Below are positions 54,817 to 63,668 of a stretch of 64,000 nucleotides of DNA, one piece after another. Below the pieces are notes generated by a model. The model saw nothing but the letters and a program-made list of their open reading frames with translations, did not search any database and had not been told where the DNA came from. The translations under genes and the position numbers were made by a program. The stretch spans positions 124,001 to 188,000 of the forward strand of contig NZ_JANPLK010000037.1 in the NCBI RefSeq assembly GCF_031426495.1. Reading direction: 5' to 3'. This DNA comes from Gemmatimonas sp. (GTDB taxonomy: Bacteria > Gemmatimonadota > Gemmatimonadetes > Gemmatimonadales > Gemmatimonadaceae). Each line of letters opens with the position of its first letter. The stretch's first letter is position 1.

Positions 54817-55623
54817 ATGTCGCTGTCTCCCCGATTGAGTCCGCTCGCCGCGGCCTTCTTGAGTGCCGCTGTGTTGACCGCGTGCTCGAGCATCACCGAC
54901 AACACCACGACGCTCGGCAACTACGGCGCGGTCACGATCACGGGGAAGAACGCCCCCGCGGGTCGCGCGACGGCGACGATCAACGCGGTGTTTTTTCAGG
55001 GGCTCTCAGCGACGGCGCCCAACAGTGCGCTGCAGCAAGGTGATCAGTGCGCCTATGCCCTAATAGACAGCACGACGGGCGGAGCGACCGGTTCGCTCAA
55101 GGTCGGCGAGAGTCTCGCCCTCACCTTTGCCGGCAACAGCGTCGCGATGCCGTTCGCGACGGCCCTCTCACGCTACGAGCCCGCCACCGGCACGGCACTG
55201 ACCTACGCAGCTGGAGATGCGGCCACGCTCAACGTGCCCGGGTTGGCCGGGACGTTCCCGGCGGCGTCGATTTCCGTGAAGCTGGCCGAACCGATCGTCC
55301 CGGGTCCGCTCGTCGTTCCCGCCACGGGTTCGCCCCTCGATGTCACCTGGAACGCGACCAACGATCCATCCGCCGCGATCATCCTGTCGGTGCGTTACGG
55401 TGCTACGGCCACCGCAACGATCCAGAACGAGCAGATCTACTGTGCCCTCAAGGACGATGGCGCGTTTCAGGTGCCTGCGTCCGGTCTTGGTGCGTTTCTC
55501 GCCTCTCCCCGTGCATTGCGCTCGGCGACGCTGCTCCGCTGGCGTACGCAGGAAGTGCGACCCGACTCCACCAGCCTGCTGCACATCGTCTCGACCGTCG
55601 ACACGATTGTTCGCTTCCCCTGA
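54817..55623 (+). CDS. Lipoprotein of unknown function
   Basis: 268 residues. Signal peptide and lipobox with Cys23 (VLTAC). The body is beta-rich (GAVTITGKNAPAGRATATIN, LDVTWNATNDPSAAIILSVR) and low in charge, as in outer-membrane surface lipoproteins. No catalytic motif recognised. It is 27 bases after the MBL gene and 14 bases before aspA. Confidence 0.7.
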   Translation: MSLSPRLSPLAAAFLSAAVLTACSSITDNTTTLGNYGAVTITGKNAPAGRATATINAVFFQGLSATAPNSALQQGDQCAYALIDSTTGGATGSLKVGESLALTFAGNSVAMPFATALSRYEPATGTALTYAAGDAATLNVPGLAGTFPAASISVKLAEPIVPGPLVVPATGSPLDVTWNATNDPSAAIILSVRYGATATATIQNEQIYCALKDDGAFQVPASGLGAFLASPRALRSATLLRWRTQEVRPDSTSLLHIVSTVDTIVRFP

Positions 55624-55636
55624 TCGCTTTCCCGCG

Positions 55637-57070
55637 GTGAACCCGGTGGCCACTCGCATCGAGAAGGACCCGCTTGGCGAATTGCCGGTGCCGACGGAGG
55701 CCCTGTACGGCGTTCAGACGATGCGTGCCGTCCTGAATTTTCCCATTAGTGGGCTGCGACCGCTCGAACCCTTTGTGATCGCGCAGGTGTGGATAAAGAA
55801 GGCCGCCGCGATGACGCATCGGGACACCGGTCGCCTTGATGCCCGGCGAGCTGACGCAATTATCGCGGCCGCCGATGAAGTGCTTGCGGGCGAGCACCGC
55901 GACCAGTTCATCGTGGATCCGTATCAGGCCGGCGCCGGCACGTCGCACAACATGAACGTGAACGAAGTGCTCGCAAATCGCGCCAATGAGTTGCTCGGTG
56001 GCGCGCGCGGCACATACACGCCGGTGCATCCGAATGACCATGTGAACATGGCGCAGAGCACCAACGACACGATCCCCACCAACATCCGGTTGGCCGTGTT
56101 GCGACAGCTGCCGGCGCTGTTGGCGTCCCTCGATGCGTTGCATGCGGCGATGGCGAACAAGGGAGTTGAATTCGACGGAATCGTGAAGGCCGGGCGAACG
56201 CATCTGCAGGACGCCATGCCCATTCGGCTCGGACAAGAGTTCACCGCCTATGCTGGGACTCTGGCACGCTGCCGTAAGCGCGTGGTAGAAGCCGCCGACT
56301 ACCTGAACGACTTGGGTATCGGTGGTTCTGCGGTGGGCACCGGCGTCACCGTCGAGCCGGAGTATCCCGCACGCATGAACACGCATCTGCGGGCGATCAC
56401 CGGTATACGCAGCCTCCGCATCGGCTCCGATCGTATTCAGCTCATGCAGAGCATGGGCGATGCGGCTGCGTTCTCGGCATCGCTGCGAGTGCTCGCGGTG
56501 GACCTCTCAAAGATTGCGAGCGACTTGCGCCTCATGGTATCGGGCCCGCGCACGGGGCTCGACGAAATCGCGCTGCCGGCAGTACAACCCGGCTCATCCA
56601 TCATGCCAGGCAAGATCAACCCATCGATCCCCGAGATGGTGAATCAGGTCTGCTTTCAGGTGATCGGATGCGACACCACGGTGACGATCGCGGCCGAACA
56701 CGGACAGCTCGAGCTCAACGTCATGATGCCGGTCATCGCGCATAACGTGCTGCTCTCTATGCAGATTCTCACCAGCGCCATCAGCGTGTTCAGCTCGCGC
56801 TGTGTCGAGGGTATCATCGCCCACGCCGACATGTGCGAGTATTGGGTCGAGCGATCGGCGGCGCTCGCTACCGCCCTGATGCCGCAGATCGGTTACGCGG
56901 CCGCGGCGGATATCTCGAAGCGTTCGGTCAAGGAAGGCACCTTGATTCGCGAGCTGGTCGCCAAAGAGGCAATCCTGCCGCCTGACGAGCTCGAAGCCGT
57001 CCTCGATCTCCGGAAGATGACCGAGATCGGGGTACCCTCCGGCAAACATGGGTCCGTCGCCGCCGGCTAA
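55637..57070 (+). CDS. aspA: Aspartate ammonia-lyase
   Basis: 477 residues from GTG 55637 (GTG 55646 is the alternative). Aspartase/fumarase superfamily: the catalytic signature GSSIMPGKINPSIPE near residues 318-332, HPNDHVNMAQSTNDTIPT and RTHLQDAMPIRLGQEF. The stretch NQVCFQVIGCDTTVTIAAEHGQLELNVMMPVI favours aspartase over fumarase. It releases ammonia and fumarate from aspartate. The gene ends 78 bases before an Rrf2 regulator. Confidence 0.88.
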   Translation: MNPVATRIEKDPLGELPVPTEALYGVQTMRAVLNFPISGLRPLEPFVIAQVWIKKAAAMTHRDTGRLDARRADAIIAAADEVLAGEHRDQFIVDPYQAGAGTSHNMNVNEVLANRANELLGGARGTYTPVHPNDHVNMAQSTNDTIPTNIRLAVLRQLPALLASLDALHAAMANKGVEFDGIVKAGRTHLQDAMPIRLGQEFTAYAGTLARCRKRVVEAADYLNDLGIGGSAVGTGVTVEPEYPARMNTHLRAITGIRSLRIGSDRIQLMQSMGDAAAFSASLRVLAVDLSKIASDLRLMVSGPRTGLDEIALPAVQPGSSIMPGKINPSIPEMVNQVCFQVIGCDTTVTIAAEHGQLELNVMMPVIAHNVLLSMQILTSAISVFSSRCVEGIIAHADMCEYWVERSAALATALMPQIGYAAAADISKRSVKEGTLIRELVAKEAILPPDELEAVLDLRKMTEIGVPSGKHGSVAAG

Positions 57071-57113
57071 GAGGGGGGCGCCCGCGGCGCCCGCGGCTTT
57101 TCGGCGGCAGAAC

Positions 57114-57142
57114 TTGTCCACGCGACCCGGGACCCGTAGACT
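57114..57142 (+). promoter_or_regulatory. Promoter of the Rrf2-type regulator
   Basis: TTGTCC (57114-57119), a 17-base spacer and TAGACT (57137-57142). Transcription would begin about at the ATG (57149), so the mRNA may be leaderless or nearly so. Confidence 0.5.
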
Positions 57143-57148
57143 CGACTT

Positions 57149-57643
57149 ATGCGCATTACGACCTGGGCGGAATACGGACTCATTTGTGCCTTGCATCTCG
57201 CGCGCCGCGCGGGAACGGGCCCGGTGACGGGACGCGACGTAGCAGCTCGTGAGCGTTTGCCGGGCGACTACGTTGAGCAGATCCTCCTGCGAATGCGTCG
57301 AGCCGGCATCGTCAACAGCACCCGGGGAGCCCGCGGCGGGTACTCGCTGGCCCGTACGCCCGACGCGATCTCCGTCCGTGATGTGATTCAGGCCTCCGAG
57401 CTGACCACGTTCGACCTGCATTGCGTCAGTCATCCCGTCGACGCCGACCGCTGCGCCGCGGCGGAGAATTGCAGCATCCGCCCTGTCTGGATGCTTCTGC
57501 AGCAGCGTATCGACGAGGTGCTCGAAGGCGTGAAGCTCAGCGATCTCCTGACCGACGAAGCATCGGTCCGGGACCGCGTGGGATTGCCGCCGTACGAGTC
57601 GCTTCCGGTCATACCGGGCGCGTTGCCCATTCTGCAGGGCTGA
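57149..57643 (+). CDS. Rrf2-family transcriptional regulator, possibly Fe-S binding
   Basis: 164 residues. N-terminal winged helix (about 1-80; WAEYGLICALHLARR, VEQILLRMRRAGIV, GARGGYSLART). Three cysteines, Cys92, Cys102 and Cys108, lie where Fe-S-sensing Rrf2 members such as IscR, NsrR and RirA bind a cluster, although the spacing is wider than usual. It may sense iron, nitric oxide or cysteine status. Following gene starts nine bases on. Confidence 0.88.
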   Translation: MRITTWAEYGLICALHLARRAGTGPVTGRDVAARERLPGDYVEQILLRMRRAGIVNSTRGARGGYSLARTPDAISVRDVIQASELTTFDLHCVSHPVDADRCAAAENCSIRPVWMLLQQRIDEVLEGVKLSDLLTDEASVRDRVGLPPYESLPVIPGALPILQG

Positions 57644-57651
57644 AGGCATCG

Positions 57652-58185
57652 ATGGGGCTTTGGGCGGAGTGGCGCGCACAGCGCGAGCGGAGCCGTCGGG
57701 CGTCCACGTACCTCAGCCAGTTGCTGCGTTCGCCCGAGCACGCCGATATCACATGGCTTTCATCGCATGGCGTACCAGAAGCGGTTGCCGTGCGCGAGCT
57801 CACGTTCGCCAAACGGGCGATCGGCCTGGTCGTCGCTGAGCGCGACGCCCTCGACGACCGGACGGCTTCCGATGTGGCCCACCAGTTGGCTCCGGTGATC
57901 AGCCGGGAAGCCCGGGCAACTGTGGACCTTGGTCGTGAGTGGGGCGAGCGCTGGCGGGCCTATACCGCCGCCTTGGCGGTGCGCGGCAACGTGGATTCGC
58001 CGGCCACACGGCTCGCGCGGGTCCTGTTGGGCGGAGCTGGCATTCACGAGCCGTCCGCGGCGCAATTGGCCCGCGCGACGCAGTTCGTGCATGAAACCCG
58101 GAGCGCCGCCAACGTCGCGCTCCGTGACGTGTTCGGCGTCGCCTCGCTCCCCGATGACATCCGACCCTCCGCGCTACGCGGCTGA
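57652..58185 (+). CDS. Helical protein of unknown function
   Basis: 177 residues from ATG 57652. Arg-rich and predicted all-helical, beginning LWAEWRAQRERSRRASTYLS, with later stretches such as VAVRELTFAKRAIGLVVAERDAL. No membrane segments or known motif. Placed between the Rrf2 regulator and a bidirectional terminator, so it is the last gene of that unit. Confidence 0.6.
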   Translation: MGLWAEWRAQRERSRRASTYLSQLLRSPEHADITWLSSHGVPEAVAVRELTFAKRAIGLVVAERDALDDRTASDVAHQLAPVISREARATVDLGREWGERWRAYTAALAVRGNVDSPATRLARVLLGGAGIHEPSAAQLARATQFVHETRSAANVALRDVFGVASLPDDIRPSALRG

Positions 58186-58231
58186 TGTGAGCGGGATGGT
58201 GGAGCCGGTACAAAGTCGACGGACGCAAAAA

Positions 58232-58263
58232 AGGGGAAAGAGGGCTCACGCCACCTTTCCCCT
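58232..58263. terminator. Bidirectional terminator
   Basis: AGGGGAAAG at 58232-58240 pairs with CTTTCCCCT at 58255-58263; an A-run precedes and T-rich sequence follows, so it works for the plus-strand gene ending at 58185 and for the minus-strand tRNA-Leu. Confidence 0.75.
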
Positions 58264-58282
58264 CTTTCGTCTACTTATCGAG

Positions 58283-58366
58283 TGCCGAAGGCCGGACTCG
58301 AACCGGCACATCCTTGCGGATACTGCGACCTGAACGCAGCGCGTCTACCAATTCCACCACTCCGGC
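58283..58366 (-). tRNA. tRNA-Leu (anticodon CAG)
   Basis: 84 bases, class II. Acceptor GCCGGAG pairs with CTTCGGC, discriminator A at 58283, D-arm with GGTAGACGC, anticodon CAG at 58332-58330, a long variable arm (TATCCGCAAGGATG region) and T-arm GGTTCGAGTCC. The CCA end is not encoded. Confidence 0.96.
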
Positions 58367-58396
58367 AGCTCCTGAAATCGTCCACGAGACCAGCGT

Positions 58397-58425
58397 TTCG
58401 TACACGATCACAGCAGGGCCGTAAA
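58397..58425 (-). promoter_or_regulatory. Possible promoter of tRNA-Leu
   Basis: On the minus strand, TTTACG (58425-58420), 17-base spacer and TACGAA (58402-58397), about 30 bases before the tRNA. The boxes are only partial matches. Confidence 0.35.
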
Positions 58426-58504
58426 GAATAGATCGAAGATGCCCCGGAAGTCAACGCCATGGCGCACTCTTGGGACGTGTCGGGGTATTACGTTTCATTT
58501 CAGT

Positions 58505-58975
58505 ATGGCAAACACGGACACCGACGAACCCACTGAACTGATCGCGCGGAACAAGCGTGCGCGACACGACTACGAAATCTTGGATACCTGGGAGTGCGGC
58601 GTCGTGCTCACCGGCACGGAGGTCAAGGCGCTCCGTGAGGGGCGGGCGAATCTGACCGATGCCTTCGGGGTGATCAAGGACAACGAGGTGTTCCTGCTCA
58701 ACCTGCATATCGGGTCGTACGGGCAGGGCAACGTGTTCAACCACGAACCCACGCGGACACGCAAGTTGCTGATGCACCGCCGCGAGATCCGTCGACTCAT
58801 CGGCGCCGTCGAGCGGCAGGGACTCACCCTCGTGCCACTCGATCTGTACTTCAAGAGCGGTCGCGTGAAGGCGCGGCTCGCGCTCGTGCGAGGCAAGCAG
58901 CAGCACGACAAGCGCGAGGATCTCAAGAAGCGCGACGCCGAGCGCGAGATCGCGCGTGCGCTCAATAGGCGTTGA
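58505..58975 (+). CDS. smpB: SsrA-binding protein SmpB
   Basis: 156 residues from ATG 58505. Typical SmpB features: IARNKRARHDYEILDTWECG, GTEVKALREGRANLTDAF, YEPTRTRKLL-type loop (FNHEPTRTRKLLMHRREI) and the basic C-terminal tail (KKRDAEREIARALNRR) that enters the decoding centre. Binds tmRNA in trans-translation to free stalled ribosomes. The tmRNA gene is not in this window. Leads a run of genes to pyrF. Confidence 0.96.
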   Translation: MANTDTDEPTELIARNKRARHDYEILDTWECGVVLTGTEVKALREGRANLTDAFGVIKDNEVFLLNLHIGSYGQGNVFNHEPTRTRKLLMHRREIRRLIGAVERQGLTLVPLDLYFKSGRVKARLALVRGKQQHDKREDLKKRDAEREIARALNRR

Positions 58976-58987
58976 GCACCTGAGCGG

Positions 58988-60256
58988 ATGATGCTGCTCA
59001 GCGCGCTCGCGCTCACACTGCAGCTGTCGGCGGTCGCACCGCCACTGCCGCCATTGCCGCCGCTCGTCGTTCGCGCGGGCGATCGGCTCCAGTCCGTGCC
59101 CACGCTCCGACATCCGGATGGTGGCATTGCCGTTCGCGCTGACGCGCTGGCCCAGGCGCTCGGTGGGCAGCTCGTCACGCAATCGACCGGTAGCGCGCGT
59201 TTTCGCCTCGAAGTCGGCACCACCGGCATGGATCTCGAAGCGGGAAACGCGCTCGTCGTGGTCGCCAGTGATACGATCCCCTTGCGCGCAGGCGTTTTCC
59301 GCCGCGGCGGACAGCTGTACGTACCGCTCGCCCTGGCCACGGAGCTGCTGCCACGACTTGGTGCCGGCGTGCTGTTCGATCCCGAGAAAGCCGAGCTGCG
59401 TCGATTCTCCACGGTCACGACCGCTCGCCGCGCTCCGACCGCTCGTCCGCGGGCCGAGACACCTCGTTCGTCCGCGCCGTCGGCGCCCGCCGACAATGTG
59501 CGGAGTGCGCCCGCCCGCCGCAGCGCGTCGCTCCGCCAACGGGTTGTCGTCGTCGATGCCGGACATGGCGGTCCCGACAACGGCATGTCCGGTCCGATCG
59601 GCGTCCCGAAGAAGGTCTACGAGAAGAACATCACGCTCGCGGTCGCGAAGGAGCTGCGCACCGCCCTCGAACAGCGCCAGATCCAGGTCGTGATGACGCG
59701 CACCACCGACACACTCATCGCGTTGGGCGATCGCGGACGCATCGCGAATCATGCCAAGGCGGATCTCTTCCTGTCGGTGCATGTGAACGCGGCCAATCCC
59801 CGCTGGACGAATCCCGGTGGAGCGCGCGGCTTCGAAACCTATTTTCTCGCCGAAGCGAAAACCGAAGACGAGCGTCGTGTCGCGGCCATGGAAAACGAGG
59901 CGATCCGCTTCGAAACCGATGCCGACGTCACGCGCGACGATCCGCTGGGGTTCATCATGCGCGACATGGCGCAAAATGAACATCTGCGCGAGTCGGGGCG
60001 GCTTGCCGAGCTTCTGCAGGCGGGTATGAAGCAGGTGCACCCCGGACCGAGTCGCGGCGTCAAGCAAGCGGGATTTCGCGTGCTCGTGACCGCGTTCATG
60101 CCGGCGGTCCTGGTGGAGATCGGGTTCGGCACCAACAAGCTCGAAGCGCAATACATGACCGACACCGAGCGCCAGCGCGAGCTCGCGTCGACGCTCGCTG
60201 ATGCGGTCGTTCGCTATCTCGACCAGTATGAGCGGAAGGTCGGAGGCGGGGGCTGA
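58988..60256 (+). CDS. N-acetylmuramoyl-L-alanine amidase (Amidase_3)
   Basis: 422 residues. Signal peptide at the N-terminus (LLSALALTLQLSAVA), a propeptide-like region to about 180, then Amidase_3: VVVDAGHGGPDNG (zinc His), EKNITLAVAKELRTALEQRQ, LFLSVHVNAA (second His), and LVEIGFGTN (catalytic Glu). The zinc enzyme cleaves the lactyl-amide bond of murein in the periplasm. Its start is 12 bases after smpB and its stop overlaps the next gene by one base. Confidence 0.92.
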   Translation: MMLLSALALTLQLSAVAPPLPPLPPLVVRAGDRLQSVPTLRHPDGGIAVRADALAQALGGQLVTQSTGSARFRLEVGTTGMDLEAGNALVVVASDTIPLRAGVFRRGGQLYVPLALATELLPRLGAGVLFDPEKAELRRFSTVTTARRAPTARPRAETPRSSAPSAPADNVRSAPARRSASLRQRVVVVDAGHGGPDNGMSGPIGVPKKVYEKNITLAVAKELRTALEQRQIQVVMTRTTDTLIALGDRGRIANHAKADLFLSVHVNAANPRWTNPGGARGFETYFLAEAKTEDERRVAAMENEAIRFETDADVTRDDPLGFIMRDMAQNEHLRESGRLAELLQAGMKQVHPGPSRGVKQAGFRVLVTAFMPAVLVEIGFGTNKLEAQYMTDTERQRELASTLADAVVRYLDQYERKVGGGG

Positions 60257-61638
60257 TGCGTGCGGCGCAGCGTCTGACGCTGGTGCTCGCGTCGTGGCTC
60301 GTGGGTTCGGGATGTGTGTACTACAACGGCATCTACAACGCCCAAGCGGAGGCCCGCTTGGCCGACGCCAAGCTACGCCGCGACGATGACGGCGAGGCGA
60401 CGACGCGCTTCCAGCGTTCTGCGGCCATCGCGGAAACGGTGTTGGTGCGGCATCCGAAATCGAAGTGGCGCAACCGTGCACTCTACATCGCGGCGCGGAG
60501 CGGCGCGATGGCGGCGCAGTGCGAACGCGCCGTGCCGCGTTTGCAGCAATTGCTGGCCGGCACCACGCTGACGGCCGAGGAGCGTGATCGGTCCCGCTTG
60601 GCCCTCGCCGCCTGCGAGGTGCGTGGCGGCCGGAGCACCGATGCGCGCCCGCGGCTCGATTCGATGTTTCAGTCTAGCGATCGCGAGTTGGCGCGGCAGT
60701 CCCGTATCTGGGCGGCGCGCGCGGCGCTCAGCATGGGGGATCGCGACGCGGTCCCGGCCTATCTGGGCAATCTCGACGCCGGCGTCCTGCAGTGGGAGCT
60801 CATCAGCGCGTCGGTGTCGGCGCGTGAGTATGCGCGGGTGGAGTCGCTCCTGGTGCAGCGCGCCCGGCTCGGCGACTACCGCGAGGACGTCAGCCGTGCC
60901 CTCCGTGATCTGCTGTCCGACGGCCGCGTGGACGGGGCCGAGCGCGTGGTGGCGCAGTACGATGCGGCGCGCGTGCGCGATGACAGCCGCGCCCGGATGC
61001 ATTATGCGTTGGGTGACATGCACGCGCGCGCTGGTCGTGATTCGCTGGCGCGCCGACACCTTTATGCGGCGCGCACGCTGTCGCAGCGCGACACAGTCAC
61101 CGCGCACGACGCGAACGCGCGTTTGGCCTTGCTTGACCTTATGCGCGTCGCGTCGGTACGAGAGCTCGATACGCTGATCGCGCGACAGGATAGCGTCGTG
61201 TGGCGCACCAGCTATGCCCGTCAGGTTGCCGAACGCGTGCTGCTCTTCCGCCTGCTCGCGGCGAGAGGCGACGCCGAGAGCGCGTCGCTGTATCTCGCGG
61301 CGGAAATCGCGAGGGACTCCCTGCGTGCACCGAACCTCGCCCGGGCGCTGTTCCTGCGCGTGGCCCGTGAGGCGGGGGCTTCGCCGCTCGTGCCCAGCGC
61401 TTGGTACGCCGCTGCGCTCCTCGAGCCGGACAGTGCGGCGTCGTGGCAGCGTCGCGTGCTCGCCGACTTCAGGAATTCCGCGGTGGCGGCGCGGCTGCGC
61501 GGCGACGATCCCTCCACGCAGCCGGACTTTGTCAGTGCGCCCGAGCTGTTGAGATTGCACTGGACCGATGCGCTCCGCATCTGGTCTGACAGCGTACGCA
61601 AGCTGCGTCTTCCTCCCAAGCCCGCCGGCTCTCGGTGA
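60256..61638 (+). CDS. Lipoprotein with tetratricopeptide-like helical repeats
   Basis: 460 residues. Signal peptide with lipobox Cys20 (LVGSGC). Thereafter entirely helical, with TPR-like pairs such as RFQRSAAIAETVLVRHPKSK and MHYALGDMHARAGRDSLARR. A Tol-Pal/BamD-like scaffold role near the amidase is possible, but no family is recognised. It starts where the amidase stops, so the two are co-translated. High Arg and Ala content. Confidence 0.72.
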   Translation: MRAAQRLTLVLASWLVGSGCVYYNGIYNAQAEARLADAKLRRDDDGEATTRFQRSAAIAETVLVRHPKSKWRNRALYIAARSGAMAAQCERAVPRLQQLLAGTTLTAEERDRSRLALAACEVRGGRSTDARPRLDSMFQSSDRELARQSRIWAARAALSMGDRDAVPAYLGNLDAGVLQWELISASVSAREYARVESLLVQRARLGDYREDVSRALRDLLSDGRVDGAERVVAQYDAARVRDDSRARMHYALGDMHARAGRDSLARRHLYAARTLSQRDTVTAHDANARLALLDLMRVASVRELDTLIARQDSVVWRTSYARQVAERVLLFRLLAARGDAESASLYLAAEIARDSLRAPNLARALFLRVAREAGASPLVPSAWYAAALLEPDSAASWQRRVLADFRNSAVAARLRGDDPSTQPDFVSAPELLRLHWTDALRIWSDSVRKLRLPPKPAGSR

Positions 61639-61642
61639 CCGC

Positions 61643-62587
61643 GTGATAGCAACAGCAGGTGAACAGCAGACCTGGACGGTGGCCGGGTTGGCCTTTCGGA
61701 ACCCCGTTGTCCTCGCCGCCGGCACGGCCGGTTTCGGGAAAGAGGTCGATGACGTTCTCGACCTCGCGGCCATCGGCGGGATCGCCACCAAAGCCGTGAG
61801 CGTAGCCCCTCGGCATGGCGCGCCGCCGCTGCGCGTGAGTGAGTTCGCTGGCGGCATGATCAACGCCATCGGCCTCGCCAACCCCGGGCTTGACGCCGTC
61901 CGCGCCGACTATCTGCCGTGGCTACGCCAGGCCTATCCCGGTACCCGCGTCATCGTGAACGTCGTGGGGAACAGCGTCGAAGACTTCGAAACGGTCGTCG
62001 GTGGACTGGACGATCTGCCCGGCGTCGATGCGTTCGAACTCAATGTCAGCTGCCCGAACGTCAAGGCGGGCGGCATGGAGTTCGGCGCCGACTCTGTCGC
62101 GTTGGGGGCGCTGGTGCGCGCTGTCCGCGCTCGCACGTCCCGCCCCCTGTTCGTGAAGCTGTCTCCGACCCTCGGGGCCGGGGTCGTGGACGCAGCCCGC
62201 GTGTCGGTCGAGAACGGCGCCACCGGCCTGACGCTGGTGAACACCATGCCGGGGCTCGTAATCGATGCCTCGCACCGCAAGCCCAAAATCGGCTTCGGCA
62301 CCGGCGGCGTAAGCGGTCCAGCGCTGCTCCCCATGGGATTGCTGGCCACGTGGCGAGTGCGGCAGGCACTGCCTGACGCGCCCATTATTGGTCTTGGTGG
62401 CGTCAGCACCGGCAACGACGCGGCGCAGTACCTCCTCGCCGGCGCGTCGCTGGTGGGTGTCGGGACGGCGGCGCTGCGCGATCCGCGCGCACCAGAGCGC
62501 ATTGCCCGGGAACTCTCCGCCTGGGCGCAGCGGGAAGAGATTCGCGACCTCCGATCGATCATCGGCACACTGGAGTGGCCCACGTGA
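61643..62587 (+). CDS. pyrD: Dihydroorotate dehydrogenase, class 1
   Basis: 314 residues from GTG 61643. FMN enzyme of de novo pyrimidine synthesis. The active-site Cys lies in ELNVSCPNVKAGG, which marks class 1 (Cys base) rather than class 2 (Ser). FGKEVDDVLDLAAIGGIATK, PLFVKLSPT and GFGTGGVSGPALLPMGL form the flavin site. A class 1B enzyme would need PyrK, and no pyrK is adjacent. The stop overlaps pyrF. Confidence 0.93.
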   Translation: MIATAGEQQTWTVAGLAFRNPVVLAAGTAGFGKEVDDVLDLAAIGGIATKAVSVAPRHGAPPLRVSEFAGGMINAIGLANPGLDAVRADYLPWLRQAYPGTRVIVNVVGNSVEDFETVVGGLDDLPGVDAFELNVSCPNVKAGGMEFGADSVALGALVRAVRARTSRPLFVKLSPTLGAGVVDAARVSVENGATGLTLVNTMPGLVIDASHRKPKIGFGTGGVSGPALLPMGLLATWRVRQALPDAPIIGLGGVSTGNDAAQYLLAGASLVGVGTAALRDPRAPERIARELSAWAQREEIRDLRSIIGTLEWPT

Positions 62588-63345
62588 CGTTTGTGTCTTC
62601 GTCGACCGTCGAGGCGACGGTCCAGCCCGCCGTGACCCCCATTGTCGCTCTCGACGTCCCCGACCGTCTCGCGGCCCAGGCGATCGTCGCCCGACTCGGC
62701 GGCTCCTGCGGCTTCTACAAGGTCGGGCTGGAGCTGTTTGCCGCCGAAGGCCCCGAGATCGTGAGTTGGCTGCGCGACGCGGGGAAGTCGGTGTTCGTGG
62801 ATTTGAAGCTGCACGACATTCCGAACACCGTGCGTGGCGCCGCTCGCAGTGTCGCTCGCCACGGCGCGTCGCTGCTCACGGTGCATGCCTCCGGTGGCTC
62901 GGCCATGATCCGCGCGGCCGTTGAGGGGGCCGAGGAGGGCGCGGCGACCGCTGCGTCCGGCGGATGCGGCATTCTCGGGGTCACGATCCTCACGAGCATG
63001 GACTCGGCGGGGATCGGCGAAGCCTGGGGTCGGGAACAGGTCGACGTGACGCGTGACGTAGTTCGCCTGGCCGGGCTGGTGGCGACGGGCGGTGGCGCCG
63101 GGATCGTCTGCTCTGGCCACGAGGCCGCCGCGGTGCGGTCCGCGTTCAGTGAGTCCCTCGGCCTCCTGATCCCCGGCATTCGTCTGCCGGGGAGCGACGC
63201 TCACGACCAGCGCCGCGTGATGACGCCGCGAGCTGCCGCGGATGCCGGCGCGCGTTGGCTGATCCTGGGTCGGGCGGTCACCGGGGCCGCCGACCCGGTG
63301 GAAGCGATGGAGCAGGTGGCTGCCTCACTTGCGGGAGCGGTGTAA
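62584..63345 (+). CDS. pyrF: Orotidine-5'-phosphate decarboxylase
   Basis: 253 residues from GTG 62584, which overlaps the pyrD stop (GTGA); an in-frame GTG at 62575 is the alternative. Catalytic D-x-K-x-x-D motif is VDLKLHDIPNTV; GIRLPGSDAHDQRR and WLILGRAVTGA bind the phosphate. It makes UMP, the last step of the pathway that begins with pyrD upstream. Single small domain, cytoplasmic. Confidence 0.93.
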   Translation: MTFVSSSTVEATVQPAVTPIVALDVPDRLAAQAIVARLGGSCGFYKVGLELFAAEGPEIVSWLRDAGKSVFVDLKLHDIPNTVRGAARSVARHGASLLTVHASGGSAMIRAAVEGAEEGAATAASGGCGILGVTILTSMDSAGIGEAWGREQVDVTRDVVRLAGLVATGGGAGIVCSGHEAAAVRSAFSESLGLLIPGIRLPGSDAHDQRRVMTPRAAADAGARWLILGRAVTGAADPVEAMEQVAASLAGAV

Positions 63346-63469
63346 GTCCACTAGGATGAGGGTCTTGCCTGTTTTCGGGCGAGATTCTAGGCCAATCCGC
63401 TGGCCACATTTGCTTCGCTCGTGCGCGGAATCGCTGTAACGCGATGCTTCATGAGCGATGGACGCATGG

Positions 63470-63528
63470 GGAGTCCAGCCGGCCAGAGAAATCTGGTGCG
63501 GGAGACTCCGTTGGCGCGTGAGCGCCAA
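63470..63528 (+). promoter_or_regulatory. Structured leader upstream of rpmJ-rpsM
   Basis: An outer stem GGAGTC (63470-63475) / GACTCC (63504-63509) encloses a hairpin CCAGA-GAAA-TCTGG (63483-63496) with a GAAA tetraloop. A second hairpin TTGGCGC-GTGA-GCGCCAA (63511-63528) carries a GTGA (GNRA) tetraloop and ends one base before AAGG, the putative ribosome site of rpmJ. It may be an autoregulatory ribosomal-protein leader. Confidence 0.55.
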
Positions 63529-63536
63529 GGTGACCC

Positions 63537-63653
63537 GTGAAAGTTCGGAGCAGCGTAAAGCCGATCTGTGAGCACTGCAAAGTCGTCAAGCGACAGGGCG
63601 TGACTCGCATCATCTGCAAGCGCAACCCCAAGCACAAGCAGCGTCAAGGCTGA
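63537..63653 (+). CDS. rpmJ: Ribosomal protein L36 (bL36)
   Basis: 38 residues from GTG 63537. Zinc-ribbon type with Cys11, Cys14, Cys27 and His33. It starts MKVRSSVKPICEHCKVVKR and ends in a basic tail (NPKHKQRQG). L36 binds 23S rRNA in the large subunit. The order rpmJ-rpsM is the usual start of the S4/alpha-operon part of the ribosomal cluster. Preceded by a hairpin leader. Confidence 0.96.
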   Translation: MKVRSSVKPICEHCKVVKRQGVTRIICKRNPKHKQRQG

Positions 63654-63668
63654 GGGGAAGCGTAACAC

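Noticed and set aside
58451..61881. Long minus-strand open frames of 676 and 502 codons over smpB, the amidase and the repeat lipoprotein
   Set aside because: They run antisense to genes with firm motifs and have no coherent protein features; a result of GC-rich third codon positions.
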